NCBI GenBank assembly: GCA_934654805.1
Contig: CAKUGW010000058.1
Coordinates: 1-18,331 of the forward strand
DNA from: an uncultured Kiritimatiellota bacterium
GTDB taxonomy: Bacteria; Verrucomicrobiota; Kiritimatiellia; RFP12; UBA1067
Reading direction: 5' to 3'
DNA: 18,331 nucleotides
In this document: positions 1 to 10,101 of the stretch, piece by piece
Layout of the letters: the number at the start of each line of letters is the position of its first letter
How positions within the stretch are numbered: the stretch's first letter is position 1
Notes under the pieces: model-generated
What the model saw: the letters and a program-made list of their open reading frames with translations, nothing else
Databases searched by the model: none
Told to the model about the DNA's origin: nothing
Made by a program: the position numbers and the translations under genes

Positions 1-2212
<2,212 letters not shown>

Positions 2213-2228
2213 GGCGGAATTCCACGAC

Positions 2229-2318
2229 ATGACGAGACTTTACATGACGAGACTTAACAGGACCAAGACTGACATGACAAGACTTTACATGACAAGACTT
2301 AACAGGACCAAGACTGAC
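2229..2318 (+). repeat. Two in-frame 45-bp tandem repeats ahead of a signal peptide
   Basis: Two 45-bp units (2229-2273 and 2274-2318) differ by two G/A substitutions. A third partial unit (2319-2327) runs into the signal-peptide coding sequence. Each unit has a 15-bp sub-period beginning ATGAC(G/A)AGACTT. In the reading frame of the downstream gene each unit encodes MTRLYMTRLNRTKTD, so there are five in-frame ATG codons from 2229 to 2319. The unit length is a multiple of three, so copy-number change would keep the frame. Confidence 0.9.
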
Positions 2319-5300
2319 ATGACAAGGAGATTCCTGATGCTGTCGATCGCCGCCCTCGCCTTTCAGGCGCGGCCGTCGGCGTACGCGATGTCCGGCACGG
2401 GGAACAACGGGCAAGTCCGTTGCCTCGGCGAGCTGCGCGTCCCCTATGGGGCCCAGCCCAAGACGGTGCAGCGCCTGCGCGCCGTCAAGGTGGCGGAAGG
2501 CGCCCTCCTGGAGACCGCAGACGCGAAGACGGCGTCGGTTGACTTCAGTCAGGCGGGGGCGGATCTGGCTCTTTCCCATGACGAGAAGGGCCTGCATGTC
2601 GAACTGACGTCCAGCGGCAAGGCCGTGTCGGGCGCCGTTGTCGTGAACGCGAACGGCCGTTATGTCCGACAGGCTCTCGGCGGCAAGGCGGGACTGTCCG
2701 TGACGATTCCCTGGACACGCTTTGGCGGCGCGAACGCGCCGGCCGGCGATGTCCGATGCGTCTTCGACCTGGCCTGGGAGGGCGTCGGGCGCAAGGAACT
2801 GCTGGCGCTTTCGGAGCCTCAGCGGCGCGAGAGCGTGCAGACGTCATTTGCCGCGCTGACGGCCGCGCCGCAGTTCTCGGTCGTGACGCATCTGCCGAAC
2901 CCCCGGCAGTGGGGGCGGCTCCGGTTCGGGACGGGGGATGCGGAAGCGAAGCCCTTTGTCTCGGTCGACTGCGAGGACGTGACGGCCGTTGACGCCGCGC
3001 GCAGGACGCCTCGCGTGGACGGCGACCTCGCGGAGTGGCCGGCGGAGTCGTTTGCCGCCACCTCGATCCTGAAGGGGTTTGTCGGCGGACGCTATGCGGT
3101 CGATTTCGCGACGTCCCATGACGACAGGAGCCTTTATGTCGCCGCACGGTTCGCGCACCCGGACGGCAAGCCGGTCAATTCCGCACGGGCCGAGACGGGC
3201 GCGGGCTACGGCGGCGGCGATGCCCTGCAGATTCGCCTGAATGACGGGGAGCGGCTCACGGAATCTTTCTGCGCATGGCTCTCGCCAACGGGGCCTGCGC
3301 TGACGAAGGATGCCCTGGACGCGAGCCGGCGTGACGTCCTTTCGCGCGGCGGACAGCTCGCGTTCGGCAGGTGGAAGGGCGGCTACACGATGGAGATCGC
3401 GCTGCCGTGGACGGCAATCGGGCGAAGCCCCCGCACGAAGCCCTGGCGGATGACCTTCCAGCCGTGGTGGAACTCGACGGGAGACCGTTTCGCGTTCCAT
3501 GCGGCGCTCGCTTTCGAGCGGCCGCCCGCGAAGGCGGTCGCGTTCGAGAGCCCAAAGGACGGCGCCGTGTCGCTCGGCGTTTTTGACGCCGAGGGCAGGC
3601 TTGTCCGCACCCTCCTCAAGGCCGAATCCTGCGCGGCAGGCGCGAACAAGGCCGATTGGGACCTGAAGGACCAGTTCGGCGCTTACGTAAACCCCGGCGA
3701 GTTCCTGCTGCGCGGACTTGTCACGGACGGAATCGAAAGCGACTACCTTTACACGCTTGGCAATCCGGGGAATCCGCCCTGGCCGACGGCCGACAATCGC
3801 GGCGACTTCCTGTCGGACGAGGCGCCGCCGCAGGGAATGGCGACGGATGGCGAGACGGTGTTTGTCGCCGCGCCGGGCAGCGAGAAGGGCTTTGCCGTCA
3901 TGGCGCTGGACCGTGACGGGCGGCGCCTGTGGGGCGTCTGCGAGCCGATCTACCCGCGCTGCGTCTCGCTGTCGTATGACAGGGGTCGGGTCTACGCACT
4001 CTATTCCGGCCCTGTCGCCGTGACGGAATCCGCCGAGAAGGCGTGGGAAAAGGAAACGGGTCTGAAGACGAGGCAGCATGCGCTTGGCCGTGCGATACTT
4101 GTCGCCTACGACGCGAAGACGGGACGGTACGCCGATTTCTCGGCCAGGCACGCCCACACGGAGCTGGGTGCGCGGTGGGCGTACCGCGAACAGGTCCGCC
4201 CGCTCTGGGACCTGATCGCGAAAAAGGACTTTGCCCCCGAGAATTACATCGGCCAGCCGCGCTATTTCGATTTTGACGTTGGCGAAACGGACAATGCGAT
4301 CGGTTTTGCGGCGTTGGCGGATGCGTTCGTCGTTTCGAAGCATGCGGACGATCGCGTCGAGTTCTATGATGCGCAGACATTGGAACTGCGCGGTTCGGTT
4401 GCCCTCCCTCGTCCGGCGGGACTTTGCCGCGTGAGCGACAGTGACGTGCTCGCGATCAGCGGACGGGAGATTGTGCGCATCGCCTGGAATGGGGGGGCGA
4501 AAAAGGCCTTCGTCACGGCGCTTGATGGATTCGAGGGGCTGCGGGCCCCCGTCGCGCTCACGGTTGATTCCAGGGGGACGGTTTACGTTTCCGATTGGCG
4601 CGACCGGATGCAGGTTCGCAAGTTCTCGCGCGACGGCCGTCCGCTTGGCGAAATCGGCAAGGCGGGCGGTCGCCCGTGGGTCGGGCGGTTCGATCCGGGC
4701 GGCATGCTTCTTCCGCACGGGCTTGCCGTCACGCGCAACGGGACGCTTTTCGTCGCCGAGGCGGACATGCTGCCGAAGCGCATCAGCTGCTGGGACGCGG
4801 CGACGGGCGCGTTCAAGCGCCATTGGCTTGGGCCGACGCCCTATGGCGGCATGTCCTACTTCTGGATCGACCCTGCAGAGCCGGGCGTCTTTCACAGCGG
4901 CGGCTGCAGATACGCCTACGACGCCAAGACGGGGAAGTCGGAAATCATCTCGACCGAATTCCGCCGTCTGAGCCGGGATCAGCCTTTTATGCCGAATGGC
5001 GCGAGCTGCATGGGGACGGGGGTCAAGTCCGTTCGCAATCAGCACGGCGACTTCATCTGCATCGGCGGAGGCAACCAGACGGTCTGGCTGAAGCGGAAGG
5101 GCGACGTCTATGTTCCGTGCGCGGCGGTCGGCGGGCTCCATTCGATGGTGACGGACGACGGCACGGGGCTGACCTGCTGGGACTCGGACATCGGCCGACA
5201 TCTCTACAAGGATGTCCGCCCCGAATGCTTTCGCGGGCATGCGGGCAAGCCGGGCGGAAAGGGCGGAGACAATTTCTCGTGGCACGACAGGAACGGCGAT

Positions 5301-7256
5301 GGGCTTGTCTCGGCTGACGAGATGCGCTGGCACGAGACGCGCGGGCGCGGAGGGAAATGGTCCGCCGGCGTGCAGTACGAGTTCTACAATGGTTGGGGCG
5401 CCCTGTTTGCGGCGGACGGCACAGGTCATTTCGCGTCCTTCGCGAACGACTATGACGTGATCATGAAGCTGACCCCGCGCGGATGGAGCGAGAACGGGCC
5501 CGAATACGACATCAACGACGCGAAGCCTCTCCATTTCGCCAGGACGCCTTGCATTTCCCTTCATCAAGGGGTCTACACGGCGGACGACGGGAACGTCTTC
5601 GCCGTCGGCGGCATCTCTCACCATTGCAAGATGGAATCGCGCGTCGCGCTGACCGCGTTGGATCCGGGCGGCAAGTTGCGCTGGGAATGGGCGGCGGCAG
5701 GCAGCGCCGGCAAGACTGATTTCGCCGCGTCGGGCATCAACGGCGAATGGAATGTCCCGGGAATCGGGCGCATTCTCTGCACCTGGAACTGGTGGTGGAA
5801 TTACCGTCCGTATTTCTTTACGGAGGACGGCCTCTATGTGGGGACGTTCGGCGAAGAGACGACGCTGGGCCCTGCGGCGCTCTGGAGCGAGAGCGCGACT
5901 TACTACGCGCAGGACAGGGACGGCACGCCTTATCTCGTCAACGGCGCCAATCAGGGCCATCATGTCTTTCGCGTGAAGGGGCTCGCGAATGCGCGGCGGT
6001 TTGGAAGCCGCGTGTCCGTGACGCAAGACGAGATCCTGAACGCGAAGAGGCTTGAGGCGATGCCCGTGCGCCGAGAGCCGCCAAAGGGCGTCATTGCGCT
6101 GGACGGCACGCCTGTCACGAGGGATGGCGGAAAGGGACGGTCGTTTGAGATCCGCACGACGCTTGACAGGGAGGCGGGACTTCTGCGGATCGCCGCAGAT
6201 GTGCAAGACCCCACCCCCATGCTTCAGACGGGCACTGACTATCGTACGCTTTTCATCTCCGGAGATTGCGTCGATTTCATGTTTGCCGCCTCGCCCCAGG
6301 CGGCGGCCGGCAGAAGGGCACCCGCGTTCGGCGACCGCAGGCTCTTGCTCTCGGAGACGCAGGGCAGGCCAGTCGCAGTCCTGTTTGAGCCGGTTACGGA
6401 ACCGAGAGCCGAAAGGCCAGAGCGCCTGATGGCCGCGACAGTCGACCGCATTTCGCTCGTTGACGATGCGCGCGTGGAAATCGTCCGCCGGAAAGACGGG
6501 TATAAGCTGCTGGCCGAAGTCCCGCTTGCGCGGCTTGGACTTGGCGCGGAAGACGGCAAGGAATTTCCGGCGGTCATCCGGGGCGATGTGGGCGTCGTCT
6601 TCTCTGGCCCTGCAGGAGGGCGCGAGCTGAGGCTCTACCGGTATAATCGCCAGACGGACATGACCGCAGACTTGACGACCGAAGCGACCCTTCAGCCGTC
6701 GGAATGGGGCGACATGCTCGTCCCGCTGGGCAGGAATCTTCTGAAAGACGCCTCCTTTGAGACGGGGGGCGTCTGGGAACTGAACCTCGTGCCCGATGGC
6801 GACCGCGTCGAGTGCTCGGATCTGGCGCACACCGGGGCGAAATCGCTTTTCATTGAAACAAAGGGCCATGTCTCGGTGGGGCAGACGGTCAAGCTGCCGC
6901 ATGAAGCGCGTGTCGGTGGGCGCCGCGCGCGGTTGAGGCTGTTCATGCGTTCGGACGGGCTTAAGCCGAAAAAACGGCAGACGAAAGACGACCCTGGCGC
7001 GTGGGCGTCCGTCTGGGCGTGGGTGCGAGATGCCGATGGGCGGGTCCTGAACACGGCGGTTTACCACAAGGTGCGCGACTCCTGGACGTGGACGGGCGCC
7101 GAACGCAGCGAGAGCGATCCGGGTCCGCGCGATCTTGTCGATTTTGACTTGCCGCCGGGCGCGGAGAACATTCGGATCGATTTCAAGATTACGACGCAGG
7201 GACTTGACGTGCCCGCGAAAGTCTGGGTCGATTCGTGTGAGCTGGTCTTGCTTTAA
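2229..7256 (+). CDS. Giant secreted CBM9-like / beta-propeller multidomain protein
   Basis: Large exported protein, likely acting in glycan binding or processing at the cell surface; no catalytic site was identified. Numbering from 2229: residues 1-30 are the tandem-repeat leader. Residues 31-53 are a signal peptide (MTRRFLMLSIAALAFQ.., cleavage near AYA). About 255-430 is a CBM9/DOMON-like domain (PRVDGDLAEWP at its start, then SLYVAARF and an amphipathic W-x-x-x-Y-T-M-E-I-A-L-P-W strand). About 445-500 resembles a FlgD-type Ig-like segment. About 530-1210 holds NHL/SMP-30-like propeller blades (LTVDSRGTVYVSDW, LAVTRNGTLFVAEAD). A canonical EF-hand loop DRNGDGLVSADE sits at 1020-1031. A second CBM9-like domain lies at about 1290-1470, and a CBM4_9-like jelly roll (NLLKDASFETGG) at 1503 to the end. 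The start is uncertain: AAGGCGGA at 2211-2218 is a weak Shine-Dalgarno 10 nt before 2229, while 2319 (1645 residues) would start directly at the signal peptide. It is 12 nt upstream of the SGNH gene and probably in one operon with it. Confidence 0.8.
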   Translation: MTRLYMTRLNRTKTDMTRLYMTRLNRTKTDMTRRFLMLSIAALAFQARPSAYAMSGTGNNGQVRCLGELRVPYGAQPKTVQRLRAVKVAEGALLETADAKTASVDFSQAGADLALSHDEKGLHVELTSSGKAVSGAVVVNANGRYVRQALGGKAGLSVTIPWTRFGGANAPAGDVRCVFDLAWEGVGRKELLALSEPQRRESVQTSFAALTAAPQFSVVTHLPNPRQWGRLRFGTGDAEAKPFVSVDCEDVTAVDAARRTPRVDGDLAEWPAESFAATSILKGFVGGRYAVDFATSHDDRSLYVAARFAHPDGKPVNSARAETGAGYGGGDALQIRLNDGERLTESFCAWLSPTGPALTKDALDASRRDVLSRGGQLAFGRWKGGYTMEIALPWTAIGRSPRTKPWRMTFQPWWNSTGDRFAFHAALAFERPPAKAVAFESPKDGAVSLGVFDAEGRLVRTLLKAESCAAGANKADWDLKDQFGAYVNPGEFLLRGLVTDGIESDYLYTLGNPGNPPWPTADNRGDFLSDEAPPQGMATDGETVFVAAPGSEKGFAVMALDRDGRRLWGVCEPIYPRCVSLSYDRGRVYALYSGPVAVTESAEKAWEKETGLKTRQHALGRAILVAYDAKTGRYADFSARHAHTELGARWAYREQVRPLWDLIAKKDFAPENYIGQPRYFDFDVGETDNAIGFAALADAFVVSKHADDRVEFYDAQTLELRGSVALPRPAGLCRVSDSDVLAISGREIVRIAWNGGAKKAFVTALDGFEGLRAPVALTVDSRGTVYVSDWRDRMQVRKFSRDGRPLGEIGKAGGRPWVGRFDPGGMLLPHGLAVTRNGTLFVAEADMLPKRISCWDAATGAFKRHWLGPTPYGGMSYFWIDPAEPGVFHSGGCRYAYDAKTGKSEIISTEFRRLSRDQPFMPNGASCMGTGVKSVRNQHGDFICIGGGNQTVWLKRKGDVYVPCAAVGGLHSMVTDDGTGLTCWDSDIGRHLYKDVRPECFRGHAGKPGGKGGDNFSWHDRNGDGLVSADEMRWHETRGRGGKWSAGVQYEFYNGWGALFAADGTGHFASFANDYDVIMKLTPRGWSENGPEYDINDAKPLHFARTPCISLHQGVYTADDGNVFAVGGISHHCKMESRVALTALDPGGKLRWEWAAAGSAGKTDFAASGINGEWNVPGIGRILCTWNWWWNYRPYFFTEDGLYVGTFGEETTLGPAALWSESATYYAQDRDGTPYLVNGANQGHHVFRVKGLANARRFGSRVSVTQDEILNAKRLEAMPVRREPPKGVIALDGTPVTRDGGKGRSFEIRTTLDREAGLLRIAADVQDPTPMLQTGTDYRTLFISGDCVDFMFAASPQAAAGRRAPAFGDRRLLLSETQGRPVAVLFEPVTEPRAERPERLMAATVDRISLVDDARVEIVRRKDGYKLLAEVPLARLGLGAEDGKEFPAVIRGDVGVVFSGPAGGRELRLYRYNRQTDMTADLTTEATLQPSEWGDMLVPLGRNLLKDASFETGGVWELNLVPDGDRVECSDLAHTGAKSLFIETKGHVSVGQTVKLPHEARVGGRRARLRLFMRSDGLKPKKRQTKDDPGAWASVWAWVRDADGRVLNTAVYHKVRDSWTWTGAERSESDPGPRDLVDFDLPPGAENIRIDFKITTQGLDVPAKVWVDSCELVLL

Positions 7257-7268
7257 CGAGAAGAGACT

Positions 7269-8633
7269 ATGAAGAAACTGATTTCAGCTGCCTTGATGGC
7301 GACATTCTGCCTTTTCACGTCGGCAGCCACATTCCGGAATGGCGACCGCATTTGTTTCTTCGGCGATTCAATAACGGATATCGGCAAATGGCATCGCGCG
7401 CTTATCCTCTACTATGTGACGCGATTCCCCGAACGGACGGTTTCGTTTGTTAATTCGGGCTCTGGAGGCGATAATGCGGACAATGCACGGCGGGTGAGAC
7501 TGGAGCCTGAGGTCGTCGCGCGAAACCCCAATACGGTCGTCGTTTCGTTTGGCATGAACGATTTCGGCTTTCGCGAATACGGAACGAACGCCGCGCCCGA
7601 GAAGATCGCCGCGCGTGCGCAAAGGTTGCGGGACTACGAGGCGAACATGACGCTTTTGGTCGATGCGATAAAAGCGCGCATCCCCAATGTGCGCCTTTAT
7701 CTTATGACGCCTACGCCATTTGATGATGTGGCTGTCTTGCCGAGGCCCTATTGTGAATATCCGGGGGCTAATGGAGGGCTCGTGAGCGCGTCGGAGATTG
7801 TTGCGCGGATAGCGGATAAAGAAGGCGCGACACTCGTTGACCAAAACGCCGCAATCAATGACTTCTATCGGCAGGTTCGCTCAAGGAACGACGCTGTCGT
7901 GTTCGCGGGCGACCGGATTCACCCTAACGCGTCCGTCCATTTCCTGATGGCCGTTCGCTTCCTGGAGGCGCAGAACGCGCCGCGCGTCGTCTCGGACGTG
8001 AAGCTGCAGGAGGGGCGTGTCGTCGGCGCGCGGAATGCGACGGTCACGGACATCCAGTGGGGAGAGGGAAGAATCGCCTTTACTCTTCATGAAAAGGCGC
8101 TGCCTTGGGCGGTCGACCCCGAAGCGACAATCGCGCGGGACGTCGTCTTGGCGGCCGCCGCGCGATTCAACCAGGAATCCCTGTCCCTTTATGGCCTGAA
8201 AAAAGGAAAGTGGACACTGAAGATTGACGGACAGGACGTCGTGGCGGCCTCTGCGCGGCAGTGGGAGATCGGAATCGATCTCGCGGGGAATGGGAGGATG
8301 TCGCAATATCGGCACGCCCTTGAGATCTGCCGCGAAAACGCCAAGCTGCACGAGCGCATGGGGCAGGTTCAGGTGACGAATGTCTGGATCATGCGAGACC
8401 ATTCGGGAAAGATGCGCAACCAGGGGCTTGACCCGAATAGCCGAGCGGACCGTGAGCGCTATTTTAAGTCCAAGTGGCCGGATTTCAGCGAGTGGTATGC
8501 CACGCGCGTAGAGAATGCGATGAAGGAGTGGGATGACGGCGATCGCCTTGTTCGGGAGGTCGACGGGTTCTGGCCGAGGCTTCGCTCCTTGGCGACGCCG
8601 CGTCCGCATCGCTATGAGCTGATCCGGGAGTAG
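7269..8633 (+). CDS. Secreted SGNH/GDSL-family hydrolase (esterase)
   Basis: Predicted secreted serine esterase of the SGNH superfamily, which typically removes acyl (often acetyl) groups from carbohydrates. A 20-residue signal peptide (MKKLISAALMATFCLFTSAA) precedes the catalytic domain. All four SGNH blocks are visible: block I FFGDSITD with Ser34 as nucleophile, block II Gly near 64 in NSGSGGDNAD, block III GMND at 95-98 with Asn97, and block V DRIHPN with Asp215 and His218. The catalytic module ends near residue 235. The remaining ~220 residues form an extension not needed for an SGNH fold, with a beta-rich part and then a helical, charged part ending RYELIRE; its role is unknown. At 454 residues it is about twice the minimal family size. 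The ATG at 7269 is 12 nt after the preceding stop, with a purine-rich GAGAAGAG as a possible ribosome site, which supports an operon. Substrate specificity cannot be read from the sequence. Confidence 0.88.
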   Translation: MKKLISAALMATFCLFTSAATFRNGDRICFFGDSITDIGKWHRALILYYVTRFPERTVSFVNSGSGGDNADNARRVRLEPEVVARNPNTVVVSFGMNDFGFREYGTNAAPEKIAARAQRLRDYEANMTLLVDAIKARIPNVRLYLMTPTPFDDVAVLPRPYCEYPGANGGLVSASEIVARIADKEGATLVDQNAAINDFYRQVRSRNDAVVFAGDRIHPNASVHFLMAVRFLEAQNAPRVVSDVKLQEGRVVGARNATVTDIQWGEGRIAFTLHEKALPWAVDPEATIARDVVLAAAARFNQESLSLYGLKKGKWTLKIDGQDVVAASARQWEIGIDLAGNGRMSQYRHALEICRENAKLHERMGQVQVTNVWIMRDHSGKMRNQGLDPNSRADRERYFKSKWPDFSEWYATRVENAMKEWDDGDRLVREVDGFWPRLRSLATPRPHRYELIRE

Positions 8634-8678
8634 ACGGATGCCCGTCATGCCCGTCTTGGGGCGACAATGGGGTGCCCT

Positions 8679-8733
8679 GGGGACAGACCCCCAAAGCGTG
8701 GGGACAGACCCCAAATACAACGGGGACAGGCTC
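8679..8733 (+). repeat. Left REP-like array, forward orientation
   Basis: Copies are GGGGACAGACCCC at 8679-8691, the same sequence at 8700-8712, and a degenerate GGGGACAGGCTC at 8722-8733. The spacing is 21-22 bp from start to start. A more decayed copy may lie at 8657-8675. Each unit is an imperfect palindrome with G4/C4 arms. Confidence 0.85.
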
Positions 8734-8801
8734 TATATATGGAGATAAGAGATAGCCTGATCCCGCGAATTCTGGTGAATATTCGTCTGCGTGTGCTGAA
8801 C

Positions 8802-8840
8802 CTTAAGAAATCTTAAGCCAAATCTTAAGGTAATCTTAAG
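8802..8840. promoter_or_regulatory. Four helically phased CTTAAG boxes
   Basis: CTTAAG occurs at 8802-8807, 8812-8817, 8824-8829 and 8835-8840, with start-to-start spacing of 10, 12 and 11 bp. Three of the four are preceded by AAT. In otherwise GC-rich DNA this looks like a multi-site operator on one face of the helix. Direct repeats at 11-bp spacing are typical of OmpR/PhoB-family regulators; assigning that family here is inference. The last box abuts the place where a -35 element for the promoter at 8859 would lie. Confidence 0.6.
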
Positions 8841-8858
8841 GTTTCTTTCCGGAGGATT

Positions 8859-8867
8859 TGGCATACT
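8859..8867 (+). promoter_or_regulatory. Possible extended -10 promoter of the RAYT gene
   Basis: TGGCATACT has the form of an extended -10 element (TG-n-CATACT) and lies about 58 nt upstream of the transposase ATG. It resembles TGCTATAAT at 10057 and TGGTATAAC at 18247, the other two gene-free promoter positions in the window. No convincing -35 hexamer was seen. Confidence 0.4.
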
Positions 8868-8924
8868 ACCCTCTGTTCGGGCGGATAGGCCGTCCGACTG
8901 TCAATCAAAGACAAGGAGGCGAGA

Positions 8925-9752
8925 ATGGCACGAACAAACAGGATCAAGGTCGATGGCGACGCGCATTATCACGTCGTGTCGCGAACCAGCAACAAGTTGT
9001 TCCTCTTCGAGAGGGGCGGGACGAAGGCGGCTCTCGTCGATGCGCTTAGGCGGGCGGCGGCGTTCAGCGGCGTGGAGCTTAAGGCCTTTGCGGCGATGGA
9101 CAACCATTTCCACGCCGTCGTGAAGGTTGTGAAGCCGGACGAACCCGTGGGGACGGACGAGCTCCTCCGTCGCGTAGGCGTCCTGAAGGGCGAGCGGGCA
9201 AAGACGGCTCTGGCTCGGAGCTGGGCGGAACTGTCCGCTGCGGGGTTTGAGGCGAAGCTGCGGGAAGAACATGACCGGCTGCGCGCGCGGATGAATGACG
9301 TGAGCGAGTTTGTGAAGACGTTCAAGGAGGAGTTCGACCGCGCGTTCAAGCGCGAGCGTGAATACTGCGGCAGCATCTGGTCGGGACGCTTCACGTCGAC
9401 GCTGGTCGAGGACGGGGCATACCTCGCGCGGTGCAAGCGGTACGTCGTCTACAATCCCGTGCGCGCCGGACTCGTCACGCAGGCGAAAGACTATCCTTGG
9501 AGTTGGTGCGAGGACGATGATCCTTTCGCGGGGTCTGTCCCCGGCGAGTGGTGCTTGCGGCGGGTGGCACAGGTCGGGGCGGGGAAGGTGTTCGGGAGCG
9601 CGGGGTTCGTCCTGCGGACGGCGTTCGCGTTGGGCGACCGGTTCCGGTCGCGAGGCGTCGGAGCGCACCCAGTCGGCGGGATCGGCTACGCGACGCACGG
9701 CTGGCGACTCGCGAAGGCGGCTGAGGCGAGGTCGCTGGCGGCGGTGGCATGA
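8925..9752 (+). CDS. REP-associated tyrosine transposase (RAYT, Y1 family)
   Basis: Single-strand DNA endonuclease of the Y1/IS200-like superfamily, expected to recognise and mobilise the flanking REP-like palindromes. Evidence: an N-terminal HYHVVSRT strand; the metal-binding HUH-type motif DNHFHAVVKV with His61 and His63; and the C-terminal signature RYVVYNPVRAGLV, in which Tyr173 is the expected catalytic tyrosine (family consensus YIxxNPVRAG). At 275 residues it is longer than compact RAYTs of about 165 residues. The extra length is mainly a charged helical insert around residues 80-150 and a C-terminal extension. The start is well supported by AAGGAGG at 8913-8919, 5 nt before the ATG. 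The frame is intact with both catalytic motifs, so it may be active. Codons 9528-9542 contain a perfect copy of the REP-like palindrome. Control by the CTTAAG array upstream is plausible. Confidence 0.9.
   Translation: MARTNRIKVDGDAHYHVVSRTSNKLFLFERGGTKAALVDALRRAAAFSGVELKAFAAMDNHFHAVVKVVKPDEPVGTDELLRRVGVLKGERAKTALARSWAELSAAGFEAKLREEHDRLRARMNDVSEFVKTFKEEFDRAFKREREYCGSIWSGRFTSTLVEDGAYLARCKRYVVYNPVRAGLVTQAKDYPWSWCEDDDPFAGSVPGEWCLRRVAQVGAGKVFGSAGFVLRTAFALGDRFRSRGVGAHPVGGIGYATHGWRLAKAAEARSLAAVA
9530..9542 (-). repeat. REP-like palindrome inside the transposase gene
   Basis: GGGGTCTGTCCCC at 9530-9542 is the exact reverse complement of the GGGGACAGACCCC copies at 8679 and 8700. It is read as part of the codons for A-G-S-V-P within the intact RAYT frame. 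Confidence 0.9.
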
Positions 9753-9803
9753 CGCTATGTTGCGAGAAAGGGATTGAGATTGAAAAAATAGAGAAGTCAT
9801 ATT

Positions 9804-9936
9804 GGGGCCTGTCCCCAAGAGGCCAAGGGCTCATCCCAAGGGCGCTCAAAGATTCTTGGGAGGGCTGTCCCCTACGAATAAGGGACACTTTCAGGGGCGT
9901 TGGGGCCTGTCCCCGGGGGCGTTGGGGCCTGTCTCC
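9804..9936 (-). repeat. Right REP-like array, inverted orientation
   Basis: Copies of GGGGCCTGTCCCC lie at 9804-9816 and 9902-9914, with a variant ending CTCC at 9924-9936 and a related GGGAGGGCTGTCCCC at 9858-9872. The last two full copies sit in a 22-bp tandem unit starting GGGGCGTTGGGG. Orientation is opposite to the left array. Degenerate material between them (9823-9840, 9880-9890) is probably decayed copies. Confidence 0.8.
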
Positions 9937-10056
9937 ATGAGGAATGTTTTGATTCATGGTGTGCACGGGAGGGGGATGGACGGCTGGGGGGAGAGGAGGG
10001 TTTCGCAGACGGCACGATAATTTCTGCGCGAATGGCACGGTTGTCCCGTCGGCATT

Positions 10057-10065
10057 TGCTATAAT
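10057..10065 (+). promoter_or_regulatory. Extended -10 promoter (TGCTATAAT)
   Basis: A perfect TATAAT at 10060-10065 is preceded by TG-n. No -35 hexamer is at ideal spacing; TTGTCC at 10041 is only 13 bp away. Extended -10 promoters tolerate a poor -35. The predicted transcript start is near 10072, giving a leader of about 80 nt to the ATG at 10153. Confidence 0.65.
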
Positions 10066-10101
10066 GCCCTTGTCTTGGAAAAGGCTCTTGCTGGCTGGCG
10101 T

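Larger units (their letters stand above)
8656..9936 (+). mobile_element. RAYT transposase island flanked by inverted REP-like arrays
   Basis: A Y1/RAYT-family transposase gene (8925-9752) is bracketed by clusters of a 13-bp imperfect palindrome. The left cluster reads GGGGACAG(A/G)CCCC and the right cluster reads the opposite orientation, GGGGCCTGTCCCC. This matches the known arrangement of REP-associated tyrosine transposases with their REP/BIME repeats. No target-site duplication or sharp element end can be defined; the limits given are the outermost recognisable repeat sequences. The island separates two gene clusters of similar style. Confidence 0.7.

Noticed and set aside
2844..7067. 1407-codon open frame on the - strand
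   Set aside because: Lies entirely opposite the propeller gene, is rich in Arg/Pro/Ala without domains or signal peptide, and is the expected by-product of high-GC third positions on the coding strand.
8632..8656. Terminator after the SGNH gene
   Set aside because: AGACGG/CCGTCT gives a 6-bp stem with a 13-nt loop and is followed by G-rich sequence, not a T tract; it mainly reflects a direct repeat of ATGCCCGTC.
8679..9936. CRISPR array
   Set aside because: The repeats are 13 bp, short-spaced, palindromic and change orientation across the transposase; there are no unique 30-bp spacers and no cas genes.
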